NCBI GenBank assembly: GCA_963669155.1 | Contig: OZ022597.1 | Span: forward strand, 1,953,306 to 2,017,305 | Length of the DNA stretch: 64,000 bases | Reading direction: 5' to 3' | Source of the DNA: Arbacia lixula | Taxonomy: Eukaryota > Echinodermata > Echinoidea > Arbacioida > Arbaciidae | Shown here: one piece after another, positions 47,586-57,435 of the stretch | Position numbering within the stretch: the first letter of the stretch is position 1 | Layout of the letters: each line of letters opens with the position of its first letter | Made by a program: the position numbers and the translations under genes | The notes under the pieces: model-generated | Seen by the model: only the letters and a program-made list of their open reading frames with translations | Database searches by the model: none | Told to the model about the DNA's origin: nothing

Positions 47586-47614
47586 GTGGTAGTATTGCAG
47601 CAAGATATCAAACA
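47520..47614 (-). CDS. TRMT10B: TRMT10B last coding exon
   Basis: The acceptor is CTCTCTTTTTGCAG. Two bases complete Val, then the exon encodes FDILLQYYHTGNW and ends VPKRKGFIQR with TGA. It matches the conserved C-terminal helix of TRM10 proteins. Its last 66 bases are one unit of the tandem repeat that runs on downstream. Confidence 0.87.
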
Positions 47615-50377
47615 CTGCAAAAAGAGAGAAATGATGAAAGAGAACATTGTAACAGGAAAAAGACAAATTGAACTGCACACAAAGTGAATGAATGGAAGAT
47701 TATTCCAAAATTACAAGCCTGCAACTGTTCAGGAAACTACATGTACAGTTGAGGCCAGAAGTTTACATACACCTATGGAATTCAGTGAAATTTGTTCGCT
47801 TGCTAAACATCATAAAATTTACTATATCTTTAGAAATATCAATACTTCTATGACGAATTTGGTATCAAATGAAAGAGTGTATTAAGTTCTTTCATATGAT
47901 TGGGATGCCATTGGGATTAGATTATATTTCAGTTGGAATTTTCTTTGAAGAAAAAAGTAATATTCGGGCCAATTGCATTCTATTGTTTGTTATTATATTT
48001 TCAAACATCATTCATAGCAACATATAAATGTCAAATCTATACTTTATATTACATTTGTTATCATGATATGTCTCCACTGAACAAAAAAGTGTAATCTGAA
48101 ATGTTTGTGTTGAGAAGTAAGTAGCACAAATATGAAATGTTTTAGTCAAGGTTTTATTTTAAATTTGTCTAAAATATGAAGATTTTTTGGGGAAAATGAC
48201 ACCTAAATAGTTTTCAGCTCCTGATGACAAAGCAATGTGATAAAGGGCATGACATACTCATTTGTTTGATATCAAATTCGTCATGATAGCACAAATATTT
48301 TATAAGATACAGTAAATTTTATGATGTTTGGCAAGTGTCAACTTTTCTTTGAATTTCCTGGGTGTATGCAAACTTCTGGCCTCAACTGTACATGTTTGTA
48401 CTGAGATTTCCATTTAATGTTAAAGGGCATATACATGTACTGTACTGGGAAGGCAAAAAAGCCTTCAAAAGGTAATTGTTAGCAATCTTCTTGCCAATGG
48501 TCTTAAATTAATGTATTGTCCATTTTAGAAGCTTGCTGAAAGTTATTTGTCCTCAAATGATCCACATTTAGAGTAATAAGTGATTCAATCACAAATCCAC
48601 AAAATGTTCGGGCCGAACATTTTGAGGATTTAATCATTAATCATTAATTTCTCCAAATGTGGATCATATGAGGGCAAATAAATTTCAGCAAGCTTCTTAA
48701 ATGGACAGTACATTAATTTAAGACCATTGGCAAGAAGATTGCTAACAATTACCTTCTGAAGGTTTTTTGTCTTCCCAGTACAGTATATGCTCTTTAAACA
48801 ATGATGAAACTGGTGTTTTACTAATTAGACCTATAAATAACAAGCTCACGTTCCTTTCTTTCACTTATATTTTTCAACACATAGTGAAAATTTAGGCTTT
48901 TACATAACAAAAACTAAAGTTCAATGTTAAATTCTCTCACAAGAACTAGAAGAGGAACAAAGACACAAACAAAAAAGTGGAATAAGACTCTAAACAAAAA
49001 ACAAAGCGATGATCAAAGGGTGACAGAAATCATTACGGAGAAGAAGTAAACAGGGTGTCCCTTTTGCAAGTCAAAAAATTGTATTTTGTAAAACCACAGA
49101 AAAAGGAAGAAAATACTGTATCGGAAATCCCCTCCCAATAATAGAACTGGAAACTGACTTTAAGCAAAATCATAGAGATCACTGTGCATAATGGTTCACA
49201 ATGGTCTAGGCTGTGAGGTGCATGGACACAACCCAGTCTGTTAACAACTAAGTCTGGTAACAAAGACTATGCCCCAATCCGGGGAGCCTACGTACTAGGC
49301 TGTGAGGTGCATGGACACAACCCAGTCTGTTAACAACTAAGTCTGGTAACAAAGACTATGTCCCAATCCGGGGAGCCTAGGTACTAGGCTGTGAGGTGCA
49401 TGGACACAACCCAGTCTGTTAACAACTAAGTCTGGTAACATAGACTATGCCCCAATCCGGGGAGACTACGTACTAGGCTGTGAGGTGCATGGACACAACC
49501 CAGTCTGTTAACAACTACGTTTGGTAACATAGACTATGCCCCATTCCGTGGAGCCTACGTACTAGGCTGTGAGGTGCATGGACACAACCCAGTCTGTTAA
49601 CAACTAAGTTTGGTAACATAGACTATGCCCCAATCCGTGGAGCCTACGTACTAGGCTGTGAGGTGCATGGACACAACCCAGTCTGTTAACAACTATGTCT
49701 GGTAACACAGACTATGCTCCAATCGAGGGAGCCTACGTACTAGGCTGTGAGGTGCATGGACACAACCCAGTCTGTTAACAACTAAGTCTGGTAACACAGA
49801 CTATGCCCCAATCCCATCCTCACTCCTTCACAAGAAGCCAGAGGAGCTATGACATCATTAGGGTGTAGCCTGTGTTACCAGACATAGTTGTTAACACACT
49901 GGGTTGTGTCCATGCACCTCACAGCCTAGTACCTAGGCTAATTCCTGCCAAGTTTCATGTCCTAATCATAACCAAACCCTAGGCCTTTCTTTTGGAGTTT
50001 AATTCATCCCAAAACATAATCTCTGGGTCACTTTCAAAGCAGCGTCACAGTGTTCGGTTGTGCATGAATTAATGTATGCGCGATTGTTATAAATTTTTGT
50101 AAGTTATACAGTGGAGCTTGAGATCAACGTCAAGGCTGATTGCAATCAAATGCAATCAGCTCCATACATCTACTGCAGTCTGACTGCAATAGATTGCATT
50201 CAGCTGTGACGTTGATCTCAGGCCCAACTGTACATGTAACCATACATGTAGCCATTAAATGAGCTACACTCTATGTACTTGTGAAATTCCTCACTGATGA
50301 ATTCAACATTGCGCAATGTGTACTGCCTGGAAGATTCTGGCAGGTGTTATTTACATAAAAGAATGTTACACCTAGCC

Positions 50378-50410
<33 letters not shown>

Positions 50411-53400
50411 TAGCATAATAAAGCCCATAATAAATACCCCATTTAACACAGAATACATAAACTAAATATTGATATCATTTTGTGCAATCCTTTCTGTCAT
50501 GAATTGATCGTACCAGATATGCATACAAGCGCACAGTGTGTGCTTTCGTGCATGCATGCAGTGGTGCTGCCAACATAAGATTCTGACATTGCAGACACTG
50601 CAGTGGGGTATACACTCCCTAATAAATACAGCACCTATGATGTTCTTCTCCGGCTGCTTACCTTGATTAATGGCTAGAACTTGGCTGAAGGTGCCTTTCT
50701 CGGCATGCTTCATGCATTGCATGATGGGAAGCCTCCTAGTCTCAAAACCAGACTTTGCAGCTAAATGATATGTGGTATTCTATAAGGAAAAAAAAAAAGA
50801 AGGGGGGGGGGGAGGGCCGTAATATTCTCGTAAATCTCGTGGTGAACATCCAAGAGAATGCAGTTCTTTGTTTTGTTCCGCATCCCTTAGATTAAAGTTT
50901 CTTTTTTAATAGCACTCTGATCAAGACTTTTCAAACAGTGCCTCCTTTGGAGTTATACCCTTTTCTGACTGGGGGGGGGGGGGGGGGGTCATTTAGAACC
51001 CTCACCCCCCCTCCCCCCCCCCTCCCTGTACAAAATCTAAGACTCACGCGCAATTGCTTCAAGTGGTGATGCGCAATCTTGTGACTTTTTCTTCTGGAGC
51101 GTCTCGCAACTTTCGAAACCAAGTTTGAGGGAAAAAATCAAGCATTTGTCAGTCTAAAGTCAGAAAAAAAATTACATTTTGTGTACAAAATACTTATTGC
51201 TTATTAACACTGTTAATTTGTGACTTCTTAGCCTTTGCCTGATTCTTTTTTCTTGAATCTTGGTCAAGGTTTTCAGTTACAGTTCACAACCACTACACCA
51301 CTACACACCCACCTCCAAAATCATGATGACAGCAGGCAATTCTGAACGCTAACCTCCATAAAAGCACAAAATAATAGAAGAAAACGTTTGAGAAAAGCCG
51401 ACAAATTTAATAAAGAAAGATGTAAGTTTGTGAAAATCATGATCACAAGCTGTAAATTCTAATCGTTACCCTTAATAACCTTTAGAAAAGCAGGGGGGAA
51501 ATGGAGAAAACATTTCAGAAAAACAGGTCAATTTATTTGAAAAAGGAATATGTAAATTTTTGAAAATCCTGATATCTAGCATTCTCATTGTTGACTTGTA
51601 TAGACAACAAGATAACAGGGCTAATGATCAAGATACAGTGGAGCCTGAGATCAAATGCACAGTAACTGCAATCAAATGCAATCAGCTCCAGACATTGACT
51701 GCAGTCTGACTGCAATAGATTGCAATCAGCTGTGACGTCGACCTCAGGCCCAACTGTATTTAAACATAAATAACTTCCTTATTGCTCCTAAACAGTTTGC
51801 TCATCTGTTTATCTGGCAATTTCTGCTTTTATTCAATGCAACCTCTAAATACTGCATACGCCATATATTTCGTGTGATTTTTATTTTCGCGAGTCTGAAC
51901 TATTCGCGAATTTAACAACATGTTTATAAGTTTATAAGTTATACATATATAGCCATACATGTAGCTCTTGAATTAGCTGCACTCTGTGTGCTTGTGAAAT
52001 TCCTCACTGGTGAAATAAACATTGCGCAATGTACTGCATAGAAGATTCTGGAATGTGAGAAGGCTCAGCTATGTGCTATTTACATACAAAAAAAAATGTT
52101 ACAGCTAGCTGAGACTCATTAGCATAATAAAGGAGCTCAGATGGGCTAGTGATGACTCATCAGTGTAATCTAGGTCAGGTCAATATTGTTTGTCATGTTT
52201 ACAAGCATATGTATATGTACAATATAGAGCTTACTGGATGTATTGAGAAATTTCTGGAAGTAGAGTTAATGGAACCTTCTAGAATCTAAGATTGTAGTAT
52301 ATATATGAGTTGTTTGAGATAGGAGCTCAGTTTACCTATCATCTCGCTCCAGTCACCTGTAGTATATAGTAACCTGCATCTAAGATTTTGTTGTGACCCT
52401 GGCTCAATACTTACCTGTGGATTTATACGAGGACTTTCTCTATGTGGATAAATACCTGCCTGTTAAATAGCGCTTATGAGATCCTGCCTGTGGAAGCCGT
52501 GAAAGCTCTGTGGAATAACATTTGACCATCTTGGATCATCTATTTGGACTTGACTATCTGGAATACCTGCTCTTCAGCGTACAACATTGGGATCAACATT
52601 GCGATCATAATTTGGGAATACTGCATCGGATTATCAACTGGACCATCAACGAGAGCCGTGGATTCATTCGACTACAGTATCCTGCAGTATTGTAAGCTTA
52701 AACATATTTTAAATGTTTATGTAGAGTCATTGTACAAAGTTGTGAAAGATTGTCTTGATTTTAAAGGGGAAATACCCTATATAATAAAAAACACATAAAC
52801 TAAATATTGTTATCATTTTGTGCGATCCTTTCTGGCGTGAATTGATCGTAACAATACTGCATACGCCATATATTTAGCGTGATTTTTATTTTCGCGAGTC
52901 TGGACTATTCGCGAATTTAACAACATGCGAAATTATGATGTACTACAAGTACTAGTACGATCGCAAATTTTAACGACTCGCGAAATTGTGGGGAAGTCCT
53001 GATTCGCGAAAAATTAGACTTGCGAAATATATGGCGTATACAGTAGTTCTGTTCCTGACTCACCTTAAGAATCGACTCATCCACTAGACCTCCGATGATG
53101 TAGACCTTGTCTTTTTCCAGTTCTGACAGGACTGGCCATAACAAGAGAGAAAAAAAAAACAATTGTTACCCCTTTGTGTGCCACTTACAGGGCAAAAAGA
53201 TTGCTAACAATTACCTTTTGAAGGCTTTTTTGCCTTCCCAGTACAGTACATGCCCATTAAAGAAGGCTGCCAAGCCTACAAACAGGTTTTGTCTCAGCAC
53301 TGATAGTTTGCTATAAGAATGAATAAAGAGAATGATTTTTTTTATTCTTACTGTGTGGTGAGTCAGGTGTCAGATAGATGATATCACGGTGGAGAAATAC

Positions 53401-55383
53401 ATCGCCATAATGCTCATTGGTCTTCTTAACCTACATAGAATAATGGAGAGATGGAAAAGAAGGATACAGAATGTTGCAAATGGGGCACATTTAAAGATTG
53501 TCCATCCCTTTTGCAAGCTTAAAATTTGAAATCGTCTATCACGATCGTAAATTGAAGAAAGTGTGATTCAAGACCATTTCTAAGAATAAAGCACGTTGAA
53601 GCTTTCTGTATATATGTAAAAATTTCAGCCGTTAGATTTCAAACCGACTTTTTTCGTACTACGAAAAAAGTATTAGTCTTTGTTACAGTATCTATGTGGT
53701 TATTATGCATGTGTGAAATCCTAATTTTATGAGTAATTACCAAACTTTGGAGATGATTCCTTCTATAGAACAATTTTTGTCATAATGCGTTTCATAATTT
53801 AATAAACAGATTAATCAATAAAGCAGATATTTCAACACAAACTGCTAAGAGCCTGAGGTAAAGACTATTGATGAGACGTTGTTTACGTGCATTATTTGAA
53901 TTTTACACTACGCATCAGTTTCAAATTATGAATATACAGCTTGCTTACACTTCTCTATATGTTTTGCCAATGTTTCGATGGTTTTGTGGTGATCTGAAAA
54001 AGGGACGGGCTGTCTTTAAACTCTCTCATTACCATCGGCATAAAGATCTGTAATAAACCCAGGGCTAGTAATGTAAGGGTTAACCACAATTAAAAAAAGT
54101 CTCTCATAGTTTAAAGGGATAGTTCACCCTCAAGTTAAGTGGGTTTCAATAAAAAAAAAACATGAAAGAAACATATTATAAGTGAAGGTTTGACAAAAAT
54201 CCATCAAAGGATAGGGGAAAGTTATGATCTTTGGAAATTTCAATTTTGTGACGTCACGTGCGAGGTGCTCTCCCATATGTTGTATGCCGTAAGGTTCCAT
54301 AAATTGCTCTTTTTCTGTTTTTAATGAAGGATTTTTTTTTTCATAGACGTTTGTTTGTAAACATGTTGATGTATTAGGTAAAATGATGCATATTGCATAT
54401 ATATCTTTTTGAGAAAATTGACATTTGGAAAAAAAAAATATACACAACAAGATCATAATTTTCTTATCCTTTGACGGATTTTCATCAAACCTTCACTAAT
54501 ATGTTTCTTTCATTTTCCTGCTTGTATTGAAACTAAGTTAATTACTTTACGGGATAGCAGTGAAAATTATTATGTGACCTGTAAGTAAATACCTGCAAGT
54601 ACTGTACACTTGATTTAGCACATACACTCCGGCTCAAAGGAATTGGCATAGGGAAAGGGAAAGGGAAGAAAGGGAAGGACCCGCAGTTTTAAACCGCGGT
54701 ATATTTTGTCCAGTTCAGCATGAAACACGATGCTTTAGCCTAAAAAGAATCAGATTTCATGCTGAACTGGTCAAAATATACCACTGTTTAAAACTGAGGC
54801 CCCTTCCCTTTCTTCCCTTTCCCTTTCCCTATGCCAATTCCTTTGAGCTGTAGTGTACAAAGGGTGAAATACAGGCCTGTCCAATGTAAAATCCCTAAGC
54901 AGTTGTTGCTCACCATGTATTTATTGAAGCCATCATTCTTTGCGACACACGTCTGGTAAATGGCGCCCTCTCTGTCCAGGCTTGTCAGCCAGACTTGCAG
55001 CGGTCGTCCGGCACGTCGGTTTGCTCCGTAGACCTGACGCAGCTGGCAGGCCAGACTGGTAATCTCCTGAAGAATGAAAATAAGCCAGTTTGTCATTGCA
55101 ATGTGTGCACGAGCAAATTACTGGTGGAAAGAATGACCTCAGGTCAAATGTACTACTCACAGTTATGTGTAGGGCTAACTAGCAGCAATTTGCCGGACAA
55201 TGTAGCTACCTTTTGATTCATGAGATGGCCGAGGGCGAGATCGATGCAGACTCGAGGCAGGGTTCCATCCAGGGCGGCATTGGCAGCAGTGAGTCTCTGC
55301 TGGCATAGAGCTTCCTTCTCCTTCCTTGTCATCTTCCCACAGCTTGACGGCTCGCCCTGAGATGATGGGTCCGTGTCTCCCAT
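47520..55383 (-). CDS. TRMT10B: tRNA (guanine-9-N1)-methyltransferase, TRM10 family, TRMT10B-like, 6 exons
   Basis: Coding exons in transcript order are 55383-55210, 55066-54914, 53430-53352, 53131-53064, 50779-50662 and 47614-47520. All have GT/AG borders and matching phases, giving 228 residues. The TRM10 SPOUT methyltransferase domain is complete: RVCIDLALGHLMNQK, the QVYGANRRAGRPLQVWLTS strand-helix region, DIIYLTPDSPH, KVYIIGGLVDES (cofactor knot), TRRLPIMQCM, FSQVLAINQVFDIL, then a Trp-Glu-Glu end with VPKRKG. The family transfers methyl from S-adenosylmethionine to N1 of purine 9 of tRNAs. CIDL and MNQKEI resemble TRMT10B more than TRMT10A or C, from memory of the family. Human TRMT10B is about 316 residues with a Lys-rich N-terminus, so 5' coding sequence may be missing. 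No mitochondrial signal is seen. Confidence 0.88.
47746..48388. mobile_element. Tc1-like non-autonomous element, 643 bp
   Basis: The ends CAGTTGAGGCCAGAAGTTT and its inverted partner are flanked by TA (47744-47745 and 48389-48390). The end is of the CAGTTGAAG-x-x-x-GAAGTTTACATACAC type known from Sleeping Beauty-like Tc1 transposons. The arms are similar for about 140 bases. There is no transposase frame. It lies in the last intron of the methyltransferase gene. Confidence 0.9.
48424..48793. mobile_element. Foldback MITE, GGGCATATACTGTACTGG family
   Basis: Two arms of about 180 bp meet at CGGGCCGAAC near 48610. TTAA lies on both flanks (48420-48423 and 48794-48797), suggesting a TTAA target as in piggyBac- or Kolobok-type elements. 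Intronic. Confidence 0.88.
48798..49207. other. Intron DNA, nothing recognised
   Basis: AT-rich, inside the long last intron of TRMT10B. Confidence 0.4.
49208..49815. repeat. 89-bp tandem array, 7 copies
   Basis: AGGCTGTGAGGTGCATGGAC starts at 49208, 49297, 49386, 49475, 49564, 49653 and 49742, always 89 bases apart. Units differ at only a few sites (for example ATCCGGGGAG against ATCCGTGGAG). The last unit is cut short. Confidence 0.97.
49861..49939. repeat. Inverted copy of the 89-bp unit
   Basis: About 46 bases past the array, the reverse complement of most of a unit occurs (TGTTACCAGACATAGTTG, then GGTTGTGTCCATGCACCTC). Array and inverted copy could fold into a long hairpin. Confidence 0.92.
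50109..50230. mobile_element. CAGTGGAGCCTGAGATCAA-family MITE, copy 1 (122 bp)
   Basis: The ends CAGTGGAGCTTGAGATCAA and TTGATCTCAGGCCCAACTG are inverted and flanked by TA. The centre has repeated TGCAATC and GATTGCA words. Other copies are at 51636-51756 and 58841-58961. Confidence 0.88.
50235..50516. mobile_element. Short copy of a repeat also at 51940-52853
   Basis: The left part (GTAGCCATTAAATGAGCTACACTC-like, CATTGCGCAATGTG) and right part (AACTAAATATTGATATCATT, GAATTGATCGTA) match the two ends of the longer copy. The middle ~630 bases of that copy are missing here and a 28-G run is present. Confidence 0.7.
50378..50405. repeat. Poly-G tract, ~28 bases
   Basis: The longest G homopolymer of the window, inside a repeat copy. 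Its length is likely to be unreliable in any assembly. Confidence 0.9.
50662..50779 (-). CDS. TRMT10B: TRMT10B coding exon 5
   Basis: The acceptor TTTTTTTCCTTATAG and donor GTAAGC border 39 codons plus one base. The exon carries FETRRLPIMQCM and FSQVLAINQ, both conserved in the TRM10 SPOUT domain. Confidence 0.87.
50800..51040. repeat. G- and C-homopolymer-rich intron DNA
   Basis: G runs near 50804-50813 and 50971-50988, then C runs at 51005-51022. The GGG and PPPPPP stretches in the overlapping minus-strand frame come from these. Confidence 0.85.
51636..51756. mobile_element. CAGTGGAGCCTGAGATCAA-family MITE, copy 2 (121 bp)
   Basis: Same inverted ends as copy 1, flanked by TA on both sides. 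Intronic. Confidence 0.88.
51850..51926. mobile_element. TACTG(C/T)ATACGCCATATATTT element, left fragment
   Basis: It runs from the left end to TTTAACAACATG and then breaks off at the same point as the similarity with the 52854 copy begins to need its right half. Confidence 0.7.
51940..52853. mobile_element. Long copy of an interspersed repeat, possibly LTR-like
   Basis: Its two ends match those of 50235-50516. The extra middle part has a TATATATGAG-type box, AATAAAG words and an 84-codon open frame (52544-52798) with no recognisable family. It could be a solo LTR or another non-coding element; ends and target duplication are not clear. Intronic. Confidence 0.5.
52854..53045. mobile_element. 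TACTGTATACGCCATATATTT element, complete (192 bp)
   Basis: The ends TACTGCATACGCCATATATT and AATATATGGCGTATACAGTA are inverted. The interior repeats TTCGCGAAT-type words in both orientations. It lies just downstream of the exon 4 donor. Confidence 0.88.
53064..53131 (-). CDS. TRMT10B: TRMT10B coding exon 4
   Basis: Two bases complete Ile, then LSELEKDKVYIIGGLVDESILK is split between the body of this exon and its donor GTGAGT. The GGLVD motif is the family's best-known cofactor-binding segment. Confidence 0.9.
53192..53262. mobile_element. End fragment of the GGGCATATACTGTACTGG foldback family
   Basis: TTGCTAACAATTACCTTTTG through CCCAGTACAGTA matches the right ends of the complete copies. 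Intronic, between exons 3 and 4. Confidence 0.75.
53352..53430 (-). CDS. TRMT10B: TRMT10B coding exon 3
   Basis: 26 codons plus one base between an ATGTAG acceptor and a GTAAGA donor. It encodes VKKTNEHYGDVF and DIIYLTPDSPH, the family's Ile-Tyr-Leu-Thr-x-Asp-Ser-x motif. Confidence 0.9.
53431..54112. other. Intron DNA, nothing recognised
   Basis: AT-rich. A TTTTTTCGTACTACGAAAAAAG hairpin-like palindrome occurs at 53649-53672. Confidence 0.45.
54113..54540. mobile_element. AGTTCACCC-family element, intronic
   Basis: It begins AAAGGGATAGTTCACCCTC and contains, partly inverted, the shared words TGACGTCACGTGC, GAGCAATTTATGG-like and CCTTTGACGGATTTTC. The right end is degraded. Confidence 0.75.
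54625..54855. mobile_element. 231-bp palindromic MITE with AAGGGAAAGGG blocks
   Basis: The arms CACTCCGGCTCAAAGGAATT and AATTCCTTTGAGCTGTAGTG are inverted and flanked by TA. Inside each arm is an AAAGGGAAAGGGAAG block, and the centre pairs CAGTTCAGCATGAAA with its complement. Intronic. Confidence 0.9.
54914..55066 (-). CDS. TRMT10B: TRMT10B coding exon 2
   Basis: 51 codons between acceptor TTTTCATTCTTCAG and donor GTGAGC, phase 0 on both sides. It encodes EITSLACQLRQVYG, GRPLQVWLTSL and KNDGFNKYM, the N-terminal half of the SPOUT domain. Confidence 0.9.
55210..55383 (-). CDS. TRMT10B: TRMT10B first recognised coding exon
   Basis: 58 codons from ATG 55383, starting MGDTDPSSQGEPSS, then MTRKEKEALCQQRL and RVCIDLALGHLMNQK, ending at AAAAG|GTAGCT. 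A TTCCCAG acceptor lies just upstream (55391-55397), so the exon may begin at 55390 and the ATG may be internal. Confidence 0.82.
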
Positions 55384-55539
55384 GGCATGGCTGGGAATCA
55401 CACATCATCAGCCATGCCTGGGGTCTGAGAGTAAAGGATGTGCGCTTATCTTCAGCCCCCTGAGCCAGGACTCTGAATGAAGAGGAAGCAGAGGAAGACG
55501 ATGACAACAACGAAGGAGGGGAAGGACGAGGAGGGAAGG

Positions 55540-55870
55540 TGGAGGAGGAGGAGGAGGAGAAGGAAAAAGTGGGGGAGATAATGGATGGAGGAGGAGGAGG
55601 AGGAGGAGGAGGGAAGGAGGAGGAGGGAAGGAGGAGAAGGGAAGGAGGAGGAGGAGGAGGAGGAGGAGGAGGAGGAGGAGGAGGAGGAGGAGGAGGAGGA
55701 GGAGGGAAGGTGGAGGAGGAGGAGGAGGAGGAGGAAGAGGAGAATGAGGTGGAAAAGGAAAAGAGGGAGGAGAAGGGAAGGGAGGATGTGAAAAAGGAGA
55801 AGGAAGAGGAAAAGAAGAAGAAGAAAGAGGACGGTGAGGAGGAGAAGAAAGAGACAGAAAGAAGTAAACA
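55540..55870. repeat. (GGA)n microsatellite block
   Basis: Imperfect GGA/GAA repeat of about 330 bp upstream of the methyltransferase exon. The Glu/Gly and Ser/Leu frames are repeat translations. Confidence 0.95.
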
Positions 55871-56314
55871 ATGTCAAGGAAGAAATATCTTATGTCAAGT
55901 ATGATTCAACTTTCAAGCATACCAACATGTTAACATTTCTAATAAATAGTTTTAGAATATATAGTAAAATCTTCGGTTACACCATTGTTGTAAGCCGTTG
56001 TTCGCATTGGCATTGCATTGGTGCACCAATGACAATGTAGGACGCCCCGACTGATGCCGAGTAGGCGTCATGCAAGGCACCGTCCGCCCAGCCCAGCCCG
56101 CTAACAAATGTCTACCAAAGCCCATTGCTATGCCCTTTCTCCGACAAAAATCTTGACTTGTCTCGAGCAAACATGTAGACCTACTTCTGTAATTTGAGGT
56201 ATTTAAGTACATAAAAAGGAACGAAACCTGTTATATTAAGTGTACATACGAAGAATCAGCATGAAATCAAAGAAGATTGCGTTTATCAGAGAAAAACAAC
56301 AGCTTGTTACTTAC

Positions 56315-56352
56315 GTTCTTTGAGCACAATCGACAGCATTCGGCAGGAACAT
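56315..56352 (-). CDS. TRMT10B: Possible TRMT10B 5' coding exon
   Basis: In minus sense, ATG 56352 starts 12 codons plus two bases (MFLPNAVDCAQR) ending at a strong GTAAGTAAC donor. Joined to an acceptor at 55391 it stays in frame with MGDTD, adding about 15 residues and giving about 243. The start context is poor and the piece carries no family motif, so it could equally be a leader exon. Confidence 0.35.
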
Positions 56353-56895
56353 ATAACGGTATGGTATCCTTTAAACATCGCTGTAATAGGGACTAATTAA
56401 TAATTATATCGACGCATCACCTGCATAATTCAAGTTGCCAAGCAGTAACAATCACAAAGCTTGTCCCAGGCATACCCGACAATACAACATTTGATGGGTG
56501 TCCTTCTCCACTTTGAATGAATCTTTTTTGTTTTTTTAGCACACAGGAGGGAGATGCATAATTAATTACTACAAAGATGATGTGTAGTAAGCGTATATCT
56601 TTTAACTTCTGCACACAAATTAAGGGATAGCTCACCCTGAAATTATTTTAAGGGGAATGTAACCCTGATGAAAACTTATCCCATTCAAGTATATAAAAGT
56701 AGAAATATGAGAGAAACAGATACACAGACAAAATAACCAAATCATCATTTCTCACAAGAAAGTGAACATTTGTGTTACCAGGTTACCAGTGCACTTGCAC
56801 CCCCTCCCCATAAATAAATTAATAATAATTTTTAAAAAATTAATAAATTAATAAATAAAATTTTGTTTGTACGTAATGTTATCAGTGCAATGCGT

Positions 56896-56934
56896 CCCCC
56901 CCCCCCCCCAAAAAAAAAAAAAAAAAAAAAAAAA

Positions 56935-56970
<36 letters not shown>
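56896..56970. repeat. Poly-C, poly-A and (CA)n
   Basis: About 14 C, 25 A and 16 CA units in a row. Confidence 0.95.
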
Positions 56971-56975
<5 letters not shown>

Positions 56976-57273
56976 ACACAGACTGGCAAGCATAGCCTAA
57001 GGACCTGGGTTCGCTGATGTGTGGTCGTCTCGTCCTCTCAATTACTCATCTGGGTACCTGACAGGAATGCACACATATTCCTTAATATCTCAGTAGACCA
57101 TCAAGCCTCATCTTGCGTTGCTTTGCTCAAGCACTCCCAATGGTTCACTTCCTACCAGATTAAAGCTATTCTACTTAAGGTAAGTATATAGTCGTAATGA
57201 TTACGAGCCATAATATGGGAGTTCAGAATTGTTCCAATTTCTGCAGTTGTATCACTTTCAGATGATTCCTTTT

Positions 57274-57435
57274 AGGGCCATGTTGCATATATATCTTTTC
57301 AATTATTGTAAGTTACCATCAATGGTAATTACCATGGTAATAGGTACACTAATAAGAGCTCCATTGGCTGTTGTCATAATAGTTACCATTGATGGCAAGT
57401 TACAATAATTGACAGACTTATATGCAACATGGCCT
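57274..57435. mobile_element. GGCC-TGTTGCATA-family MITE, 162 bp
   Basis: The inverted ends AGGGCCATGTTGCATAT and ATATGCAACATGGCCT enclose paired TACCATCAATGGTAA words. Related to 44769-44926. Confidence 0.85.

Larger units (their letters stand above)
55905..57273. other. Upstream of TRMT10B: mostly repeat and AT-rich DNA
   Basis: Holds a small TTAAGGGATAGCTCACCC end fragment (56621-56640), a C/A/CA homopolymer block at 56896-56970 and no coding exon other than the candidate at 56315. The promoter of the methyltransferase gene should be here but has no visible landmark. Confidence 0.4.

Noticed and set aside
49208..49815. CRISPR-like appearance of the regular 89-bp array
   Set aside because: The units are joined head to tail without unique spacers, and the DNA is clearly eukaryotic, so it is a minisatellite.
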